Of a stretch of 64,000 nucleotides of DNA, positions 58,009 through 64,000 are shown in pieces. Position numbers and translations under genes: made by a program. Positions within the stretch are counted from its first letter, which is position 1; each line of letters begins with the position of its first letter. Below the pieces are notes generated by a model, which saw nothing but the letters and a program-made list of their open reading frames with translations, made no database searches and was not told the DNA's origin. Source of the DNA: Streptomyces shenzhenensis (GTDB lineage: Bacteria; Actinomycetota; Actinomycetes; Streptomycetales; Streptomycetaceae); the NCBI RefSeq assembly GCF_003688995.1, contig NZ_PENI01000001.1, positions 496,001 through 560,000 on the forward strand, in the 5' to 3' direction.

Positions 58009-58769
58009 TGGCAACCCCTGTTCTGGACAAGGTGGAGGCGGAGGCCTCGGCCTCTCCCTACATCACGGTCACCTTCCGCGTCCGCCGCTTCAACCCGGAG
58101 GTCTCGGCGGAGTCCACATGGGAGGACTTCCCGCTGGAGATCGACCCGAAGGAGCGGGTCCTCGACGGTCTCCACAAGATCAAGTGGGATGTGGACGGCA
58201 CGCTCACGTTCCGCCGCTCCTGCGCCCATGGCATCTGCGGCTCGGACGCGATGCGGATCAACGGCAAGAACCGCCTCGCCTGCAAGACGCTGATCAAGGA
58301 CATCAACCCCGAGAAGCCGATCACGATCGAGCCCATCAAGGGCCTCACGGTCCTCAAGGACCTGGTCGTGGACATGGAGCCGTTCTTCCAGGCGTACCGG
58401 GACGTCATGCCCTTCCTCATCACGAAGGACACGAACGAGCCGACGCGCGAGCGGCTGCAGTCCGCCGAGGACCGCGCCCGCTTCGACGACACCACGAAGT
58501 GCATCCTGTGCGCCGCGTGCACGTCGTCCTGCCCGGTGTTCTGGAACGACGGCCAGTACTTCGGCCCGGCGGCGATCGTCAACGCGCACCGCTTCATCTT
58601 CGACTCGCGTGACGAGGCCGGCGAGCAGCGGCTGGAGATCCTCAACGACCGCGACGGCGTCTGGCGCTGCCGCACCACCTTCAACTGCACGGACGCCTGC
58701 CCGCGCGGCATCGAGGTGACGAAGGCGATCCAGGAGGTGAAGCGAGCGCTGATCACGCGCCGCTTCTGA
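58008..58769 (+). CDS. sdhB: Succinate dehydrogenase iron-sulfur subunit
   Basis: A 253-residue iron-sulfur protein carrying the 2Fe-2S ligands in RSCAHGICGSDAM and LACKTL, and the 4Fe-4S and 3Fe-4S ligands in CILCAACTSSCPVFW and CRTTFNCTDACPRGI. Moves electrons from SdhA to quinone. The following terminator closes the operon. Confidence 0.97.
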   Translation: MATPVLDKVEAEASASPYITVTFRVRRFNPEVSAESTWEDFPLEIDPKERVLDGLHKIKWDVDGTLTFRRSCAHGICGSDAMRINGKNRLACKTLIKDINPEKPITIEPIKGLTVLKDLVVDMEPFFQAYRDVMPFLITKDTNEPTRERLQSAEDRARFDDTTKCILCAACTSSCPVFWNDGQYFGPAAIVNAHRFIFDSRDEAGEQRLEILNDRDGVWRCRTTFNCTDACPRGIEVTKAIQEVKRALITRRF

Positions 58770-58782
58770 ACCCCACCCCACA

Positions 58783-58830
58783 CAAGGTCACCAGGCCCCG
58801 CCTCCCCCAGGAAGCGGGGCCTCCACCTTG
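58783..58830 (+). terminator. Terminator of the sdh operon
   Basis: A perfect 9-base inner stem (AGGCCCCGC/GCGGGGCCT) extended by an outer CAAGGT/ACCTTG pair, starting 14 bases past the stop. Confidence 0.85.
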
Positions 58831-58896
58831 CACCCGCTGCGCGGGCACGGGAGTTGCCTGCATACTCGGGAGACGGCCCGACCGGGGGGAGGCGAG

Positions 58897-59289
58897 GTGA
58901 CGGGCGGACGGAAGGTGCGCGTCGGGCGACTGGGCCTGTGGGGCGCGGTATGGGGGATACGGCGGGTGCTGCTGCTCAGCGACCCGATCCTCGGACCCTA
59001 CGGCAGGGGGCGCCCGGGCAGTTACTACCACGTGTGCGAGCACCGGGACTGCACGGCGGACGTCTTCCTGTCCACGTCGTCCGACGGGAAGACGTGCTAC
59101 GCCGGACACCCCACCGTGGCGGCGGCCGTGCTGCAGAGCACCCCACGTCCCGCCCGCGCGAGCGGACCGCTGTACATCCACGCCTGCCTCGACTGCCTGG
59201 GCCCACCCACCCGGCTGCCCGAGGCGGAAGCCCCGGAGTGCGACCGCCACCGACCGCCCAGGACGATGACGCTGCTGGCGGAGCCGTGA
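58897..59289 (+). CDS. Cys-rich hypothetical protein, possible zinc-binding
   Basis: A 130-residue soluble protein with several Cys: CEHRDC, then C-Y-A-G-H, CLDCLG and ECDRH. The C-x4-C, C-x2-C spacing suggests a zinc-binding core. The N-terminus has a hydrophobic stretch (LGLWGAVWGIRRVLLL). GTG is preceded by GGGGGGAGG. It starts 127 bases after sdhB and ends 12 bases before the next gene, so the two probably form one operon. Confidence 0.55.
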   Translation: MTGGRKVRVGRLGLWGAVWGIRRVLLLSDPILGPYGRGRPGSYYHVCEHRDCTADVFLSTSSDGKTCYAGHPTVAAAVLQSTPRPARASGPLYIHACLDCLGPPTRLPEAEAPECDRHRPPRTMTLLAEP

Positions 59290-59301
59290 GGACGGGCCGT
59301 C

Positions 59302-60405
59302 GTGTTCGGTGACCTGGTCAAGGCCGGTACGAAGGCCATGGGCGGCGCCCGCTTCGGACTCCTGAACGTCCTGCCGGGCGCCCTGGTGGTGACGGTGACC
59401 ACGGTGCTCGTCCGGGCCCACGCCTACGACCTGGACCACCCCGTGGACCTGGGCGCCGTGCTCGCGGGGGCCGGCCCGGCGGCGGTCGTCGCCTTCGCGC
59501 TGGCCGCCCTGGTGGGCGGCATCCTGCTGCGCCCCTTCGAACGAGTCCTGGTGCAGCAGCTCGAAGGGTACTGGGATCCGCCGTCGCCCTTGGCCCGCCT
59601 GCGCGGGGCCGCCGTGGAACTGCACCGGCGGCGCCGGGACAACGCGGCGGCCCGGCTGCTGCTCGCCGAACAGAAACAGCTCAGGTACGGGCCCGGGGCG
59701 ACCAGCCTGGCCTCGCTGGTCGCCCTCGAGCGCCGCATGGACCGGCAGGCGCGCGGCAAGGAGCGGGACGAGCGGATCCGCGGTGGCTATCCCGACGACC
59801 GGCACCTCGTCACACCGCCGCGGGAACGCCGGGTCACCGATCTGATGCCCACCCGGCTGGGGAATGCGCTGCGCCGCGCCGAGCGCACCGCGGGCGGCCG
59901 TTACGGTCTGGAGTCGCTGTTCGTATACCCGCGCATCTACCCGTACCTCTCCGAGCGGCTGGCGGAGGCGATGGCCCGTCAGCTGGAACTGCTGGCCGCC
60001 ACCGCCTCATTGAGCGTCTGCTTCGGCCTGCTGTGCGCGATCACACTGCCGCTGCTCGGCCGGCTCGACATCTGGTCGCTGACGCCCCTGGCCGCCGCGG
60101 TCCTGTCGGTGCTGGCCTACCGGGGCGCCGTGGTCACCGCCGGCTACACCGGCGTGGTGTTCGGCACGGTCTTCGATCTGCACCGCTTCGACCTCGCCGC
60201 CGCACTGCACTACGAGCTGCCGAAGAACCCGGCCGAGGAGTACGTGCTGAACAGGCAGTTGTCGAGCTATCTGGGCGACCCGGACGCCCACCCCCTGGCG
60301 CAGGACCCCGGTCTCGGCGACCGCCCCTTCAGGCACCCCGGGGCCGCGCCTCCGGCAGCCGGGCCGCCCGTCCCTCCGGCCGGGGACGACGGCGGGTCAG
60401 CGTGA
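59302..60405 (+). CDS. Hypothetical integral membrane protein
   Basis: A 367-residue protein with helices at about 22-38, 55-76, 233-255 and 258-280, and a long polar middle part rich in Arg (ARLRGAAVELHRRRRDNAAARLL) plus a C-terminal Pro-rich tail. No known family motif; GTG start. Its last 9 bases overlap the 3' end of the convergent gene. Confidence 0.6.
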   Translation: MFGDLVKAGTKAMGGARFGLLNVLPGALVVTVTTVLVRAHAYDLDHPVDLGAVLAGAGPAAVVAFALAALVGGILLRPFERVLVQQLEGYWDPPSPLARLRGAAVELHRRRRDNAAARLLLAEQKQLRYGPGATSLASLVALERRMDRQARGKERDERIRGGYPDDRHLVTPPRERRVTDLMPTRLGNALRRAERTAGGRYGLESLFVYPRIYPYLSERLAEAMARQLELLAATASLSVCFGLLCAITLPLLGRLDIWSLTPLAAAVLSVLAYRGAVVTAGYTGVVFGTVFDLHRFDLAAALHYELPKNPAEEYVLNRQLSSYLGDPDAHPLAQDPGLGDRPFRHPGAAPPAAGPPVPPAGDDGGSA

Positions 60406-61140
60406 GCGTATGGCGACGGTGCCGCCGACACCGATCACGTTCAGCTGGATCCTGCGGGGCAGCTCGGTGCGGGCCTCGTCGGCATAGATGTCCGTGGTGG
60501 CGTAGACCCGCACCTGGTCGGCGAAGTGCACCGCCAGCGCATTGGTCACGTCTCCCTTCACCACGGCACAGCGGTGGTCCAGTTCGATGGCCACGCTGCC
60601 GAACAGCAGGGTGACGTCGAGTTCGAGCACCTCGACGGTCGTGTCCAGCACGGTCTCGGACTGGAAGGGCACATCGGCCAGCCGCAGCCGGACGTCCCCG
60701 AGGTACGAGGCGACGGTGATCCGGCGCAACCCGGTCCCCGGCTCGGTGACGAGTTCGGGGCGCAGGGGCAGGACGACGCTGCGGTAGTGCCGGAGCGGTC
60801 CGTCGTTCCCGGTACCGGTCGCCACCGGCACGCCGCCCAGGGCGATCGCCGCGCCCAGCAGCACGATGAGCCCCGGCCAGAACCGCCCCGCCCCGCCCAG
60901 CCAGCCGGCCGCGTACGCCGCCCACAGGGCGCCGACCAGGATGAGCGCCAGGGGAGCGGCCAGCAGGCCCCGGGGCACCGCGGCCCGCAGCAGGAGCAGC
61001 AGCCCCAGGCCGAGCAGTACATAGGGCAGCAGGACCAGCGTCCAGCGCCCGCCCGAGCGCACGGCGTCCGGGCCGCCGAGCAGCCATGCCGTGCCCACGA
61101 CCACGACCAGCAGCCCGAACGCGACCCGCACCCGGCCCAT
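60397..61140 (-). CDS. LiaF-like membrane protein
   Basis: A 247-residue membrane protein with an N-terminal cluster of four hydrophobic segments (FGLLVVVVGTAWLLGG ... LPYVLLGLGLLLLL ... LALILVGALWAAYA ... GLIVLLGAAIAL) followed by a cytoplasmic or outer beta-strand domain (ITVASYLGDVRLRL, VEVLELDVTLLFGSVAIEL) resembling the C-terminal domain of LiaF/DUF2154 envelope-stress proteins. ATG of MGRVRVAFG has GGAG a few bases upstream. Convergent with the preceding gene. Confidence 0.7.
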   Translation of the reverse strand: MGRVRVAFGLLVVVVGTAWLLGGPDAVRSGGRWTLVLLPYVLLGLGLLLLLRAAVPRGLLAAPLALILVGALWAAYAAGWLGGAGRFWPGLIVLLGAAIALGGVPVATGTGNDGPLRHYRSVVLPLRPELVTEPGTGLRRITVASYLGDVRLRLADVPFQSETVLDTTVEVLELDVTLLFGSVAIELDHRCAVVKGDVTNALAVHFADQVRVYATTDIYADEARTELPRRIQLNVIGVGGTVAIRSR

Positions 61141-61401
61141 GGGCTCCCCCCTACGGCGACCTGGCCGGAAGGGTAACCGACGGCCCCACCCGACCGGAGA
61201 ACCGGTCACCCCCGCCGGACCCGGTCAGCTGCCGGGGCGTCGATCGATCGCCGGTCGACCGACGGCAATGCCGGACGCCGGCCGGCGCGTGCTTGCGGGC
61301 CCTCGGAGCAACGCCGACCGTCTCGCCTCATCGGGTGATCGGGGGGTGGGGGGTCGGGACGGTGGGCGGTGGGGTGGGGGTGGGGTCGGTAATTTGACGA
61401 T

Positions 61402-61812
61402 ATGTCAGATGGAGAGTCGTACGAGCTGCTCGGGTTTGACCATGTGCTGCTGCCCGTCGGGGATCTCGGCGAGGCCGTCGGGTTCTACGAACGGGCCGGG
61501 TTCGCCGTGGGGTTCCGGTTCGACGAGGGCGGGATCACGCAGCTGAAGGTCGGCGGCGAGACGCCCGGGATCCTGCTGCGGGTCGAGGAGGGGTGCGGGC
61601 ACCGGCCGCCGCCGTGGTCCGCGCCGCGGATCTGGCTGGAGGTGCCGGACGCGCGCGTGGCGGCGCGGGCGTTCGCCGACGCCGGGATCGGCACGCTCGA
61701 CGAGCCGTTCGCCGTGGCCACGGGGTGGGCCGTGGAGATCGCCGACCCCTGGGGGAACGTCATCGGGTTCACGGACTACTCGAAGCGGCCGGAACTCGGC
61801 CGACGGGCCTGA
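61402..61812 (+). CDS. VOC-superfamily (glyoxalase-like) protein
   Basis: A 136-residue vicinal-oxygen-chelate protein: GFDHVLLPVGDLGEAVGFYERAGFAVGF, then the C-terminal half WLEVPDARVAARAFADAGI ... VEIADPWGNVIGFTDY. Metal ligands His in DHVLL and Glu/His positions look partly conserved. Such proteins act in detoxification, antibiotic binding or extradiol cleavage; substrate unknown. ATG without a ribosome site; 261 bases of intergenic DNA precede it, showing nothing else. Confidence 0.85.
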   Translation: MSDGESYELLGFDHVLLPVGDLGEAVGFYERAGFAVGFRFDEGGITQLKVGGETPGILLRVEEGCGHRPPPWSAPRIWLEVPDARVAARAFADAGIGTLDEPFAVATGWAVEIADPWGNVIGFTDYSKRPELGRRA

Positions 61813-61831
61813 CGGGCCGGTCGTTAGGCTC

Positions 61832-62581
61832 GTGTCCGTGTCCGCGAACAACGAGCCCGTGACGGGCGACCCGGCCGGCTCCACCAGCAAGGCGGAGCAG
61901 ACCCGCGCGCTGATCCTGGAGACGGCGATGCGGCTGTTCCAGGAGCGTGGCTACGACCGCACGACCATGCGGGCCATCGCCAAGGAGGCCGGGGTCTCCG
62001 TCGGCAACGCGTACTACTACTTCGACGGCAAGGAGCACCTGATCCAGGGCTTCTACGACCGGATCGCCGCCGAGCACCGGGTGGCGGTCCGGGAGGTCCT
62101 GGACCGGGAGACCGACCTGGAGGCGCGGCTCGCGGGCGTGCTGCGGGCCTGGCTGGACGTCGCGCGGCCGTACCACGAGTTCGCGGTGCAGTTCTTCAAG
62201 AACGCGGCCGATCCGGACAGCCCGCTCAGCCCGTTCTCCGCGGAGAGCGAGCACGCGCGCGAGGCGGCCATCGGCGTCCACCGGGAGGTGCTGGCCGGCT
62301 CGAGGACCAAGGTCCCGGAGGAACTGCGGGACGCGCTCCCCGAGTTGATGTGGCTCTCCCAGATGGGGCTGGTGCTGTACTGGATCTTCGACCGCACCGA
62401 GGGCCGTGAGCGCAGCCACCGGCTCGCCGAGCGGGGCGCACGCCTGACCGCGCGGGGCGTGTCGCTGGCCCGGTTCCGGGTGCTGGGGCCCCTGGTGCAC
62501 GAGGTCCACGAACTGTTCACCGACTTCCTGCCCGGCATGACCAGAGCCCTGCCCGACCCCGCGAAAAGACCGACCCCCTAG
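61832..62581 (+). CDS. TetR-family transcriptional regulator
   Basis: A 249-residue TetR regulator: HTH at about residues 20-65 (RALILETAMRLFQERGYDRTTMRAIAKEAGVSVGNAYYYFDGKEHLI) with the typical Y-Y-Y-F-x-G-K-E, then a ligand domain of about 170 residues. It begins 20 bases after the VOC gene and is likely co-transcribed with it; the convergent MMPL transporter gene downstream is a plausible target. GTG start (another GTG two codons on). Confidence 0.92.
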   Translation: MSVSANNEPVTGDPAGSTSKAEQTRALILETAMRLFQERGYDRTTMRAIAKEAGVSVGNAYYYFDGKEHLIQGFYDRIAAEHRVAVREVLDRETDLEARLAGVLRAWLDVARPYHEFAVQFFKNAADPDSPLSPFSAESEHAREAAIGVHREVLAGSRTKVPEELRDALPELMWLSQMGLVLYWIFDRTEGRERSHRLAERGARLTARGVSLARFRVLGPLVHEVHELFTDFLPGMTRALPDPAKRPTP

Positions 62582-62848
62582 GGCCCGGGACCCGCGAGGC
62601 CGGGCGCGCCCTTCCGGAGTTTCTCGGGCGGAAGCCGCTCCACGGAGGCGTCACCGCCGATTGCCGACTCCCCGGGCCGGGCACGCCCTCGCCGGGGCGC
62701 CCGCAGGCGCCGACGCCCTCGGCCGCCTTCCGGTCGCGCCCACCGGGCCCCGCCCGCGCCCGCCGGCCCGGCATCCGCGCCGGGCCCGCGCCCCGATCCG
62801 TACGGCAGGTGTCCCCGCCCAGGCGCGGTGCCCGGGCGGGGGTTGTGG

Positions 62849-64000
62849 TCAGTTGACCGCGTCCACCTCGTGGTCGGCCAGTTCCACGTCGTACACCAGC
62901 GGACCGTCGCCGACGACGACATGCCGTGCGCGGGAGCCGTACGAGGCGGAGGTCGCCGCCAGGAGGTAGGTGCCCGGCCCGGGGACCGCCACGATGTACG
63001 AGCCGTCGGCCAGCGAGTCGACGCGGTCGAGCTGGCGGCCGCCCTTCGTCATCAGCGTCACGGACGCCCCGTGGACCGCATCGCCGTCGACGGAGCGGAT
63101 GAAGCCGTGCACGACCGACGCGGGGCCGACGGCCGCGGGCGGCTCCGCGGCCTGCTCCTCCGCCGGCTCCACCGCCAGGTGCGGCAGCCGCTTGTCCAGC
63201 CACTCCGGCAGCCACCAGTTCGACCGGCCCAGCAGATGCATCGCCGCCGGCACCAGGGCCGTACGCAGGATGAACGCGTCCAGCGCGACCGCGGCGGCGA
63301 GCCCCACGCCCGCCATCGCCGCGCTCGGGTCGCCGCTCAGCACGAAGGCCAGGAAGACGCACACCATGATCAGGGCCGCCGAGTTGATCACCCGGCTGGT
63401 CTCGGCCAGGCCGACCCGCACCGCGCGCGCGTTGTCCTTGGTGTGCACCCACTCCTCGTGCATCCGGCTCACCAGGAACACCTGGTAGTCCATGGAGAGG
63501 CCGAAGAGCAGGGACAGCATGATGACCGGCAGGAAGGCGTTGATCGGGCCCTCCTTGCCGAGGGCCAGCAGGTCCAGGCCCCAGCCCCACTGGAAGACCG
63601 CGACCAGGACACCGAAGGAGGCCGCCGCGGCGAACAGGTTCATCACCGCGGCCGTCAGCGGCACCACCAGGGAGCGGAAGGCGATCAGGAGCAGCAGGAA
63701 GCCAAGCCCGATGATGGTCGCGACGAAGAGCGGCAGCCGGTCGCCGGTGACCGCCGCGAAGTCCTTCGAGACCGCGGTCACCCCGCCGACGTGGGCCTGC
63801 GCGCCCGCCTGAGGGATCACCCGGTCGCGCAGGGTGTCGATGAGGTCGTCCGTCTCCTTCGACTGCGGTGAGGTGGTCGGCACGACCTGGATGACGGTGA
63901 CGCCCCGCGCGGGCGGCAGCGCGACCGCCTGGGCCACCCCTGAGGTCGTCTCGATGCCCTTGACCAGGGCCGTCGTGTCACCGCCCGAGGCGACCACCTG
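62849..64000 (-). CDS. MMPL/RND-family transporter, C-terminal part, with carboxypeptidase-regulatory-like tail
   Basis: The 3' portion (at least 383 codons) of a large inner-membrane RND exporter; the 5' end is outside the window. Five to six transmembrane segments and the MMPL core GLSMDYQVFLVSRMHEEW followed by AMAGVGLAAAVALDAFILRTALVPA are visible. After this comes, unusually, an ~85-residue beta domain (VVHGFIRSVDGDAVHGASVTLMTKGG ... DSLADGSYIVAVPGPGTYLLAATSASYG) of the CarboxypepD_reg/prealbumin-like type, exposed at the C-terminus. Convergent to the TetR gene, its likely regulator. Substrate could be lipids or a polymer. Confidence 0.88.
   Translation of the reverse strand, partial: QVVASGGDTTALVKGIETTSGVAQAVALPPARGVTVIQVVPTTSPQSKETDDLIDTLRDRVIPQAGAQAHVGGVTAVSKDFAAVTGDRLPLFVATIIGLGFLLLLIAFRSLVVPLTAAVMNLFAAAASFGVLVAVFQWGWGLDLLALGKEGPINAFLPVIMLSLLFGLSMDYQVFLVSRMHEEWVHTKDNARAVRVGLAETSRVINSAALIMVCVFLAFVLSGDPSAAMAGVGLAAAVALDAFILRTALVPAAMHLLGRSNWWLPEWLDKRLPHLAVEPAEEQAAEPPAAVGPASVVHGFIRSVDGDAVHGASVTLMTKGGRQLDRVDSLADGSYIVAVPGPGTYLLAATSASYGSRARHVVVGDGPLVYDVELADHEVDAVN

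Noticed and set aside
1..64000. CRISPR arrays, tRNA or rRNA genes, insertion sequences, prophage genes
   Set aside because: No regularly spaced identical repeats, cloverleaf pattern, transposase motif or terminal inverted repeats were recognised by eye.

Overview
The window is a GC-rich, GTG-start-rich, densely packed actinobacterial chromosome segment that I read as Streptomyces. The gene order (AfsQ2-like kinase, lipoprotein, VanZ, PspC, secreted protein, add ... sdhCDAB) matches, from memory, the conserved core of S. coelicolor from about SCO4906 down to SCO4855. No rRNA, tRNA, insertion sequence, prophage or CRISPR array was seen.

Layout. 1-2.4 kb: end of a two-component operon (sensor kinase, GerMN-like lipoprotein), VanZ, PspC and a small secreted protein. 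2.6-18.1 kb: a nucleoside uptake and salvage locus (adenosine deaminase; BMP-type ABC transporter with two paralogous binding proteins, ATPase and two permeases; cytidine deaminase; thymidine phosphorylase). It is interrupted at 3.9-9.6 kb by an alpha/beta-hydrolase-like gene, a LysR/MFS pair, an ECF sigma factor, a STAS protein and a Uma2 protein. The same 12-bp palindrome lies before add, both binding-protein genes and the ATPase, and nowhere else that I found, so these look like one regulon. 18.2-21.1 kb: M20 amidohydrolase, methyltransferase, polysaccharide deacetylase. 21.2-27.4 kb: accessory-looking stretch with two convergent HTH regulators, a small Cys-rich protein, a SpoIIAB-type ATPase, a Nudix-like protein, a decayed HTH/DUF397 module and a MarR pair with a perfect operator.

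27.5-43.5 kb: a large surface-glycan cluster of the nonulosonic (Kdn/sialic) acid type. A leftward operon makes and activates the sugar (NeuB-like synthase, fused CMP-synthetase/HAD phosphatase) with two transferase-like proteins. A divergent rightward series encodes two GT2/polysialyltransferase-like pairs, a GT29-like sialyltransferase with a TPR-like front half, a GT8-like/TPR/pyruvyltransferase fusion, a methyltransferase and a membrane acyltransferase. This fits the teichulosonic (Kdn-containing) wall polymer reported for S. coelicolor and is the most interesting part of the window.

43.5-64 kb: LysE exporter, B12-domain-less methylmalonyl-CoA-mutase-like protein, L,D-transpeptidase, two tandem ECF sigma/membrane-partner pairs sharing an undescribed two-cysteine outer domain, three hypothetical genes, GH20 hexosaminidase, a degenerate OHCU-decarboxylase-like protein, sdhCDAB, membrane proteins, VOC protein, TetR regulator and the C-terminal part of an MMPL transporter with an extra carboxypeptidase-regulatory-like domain.
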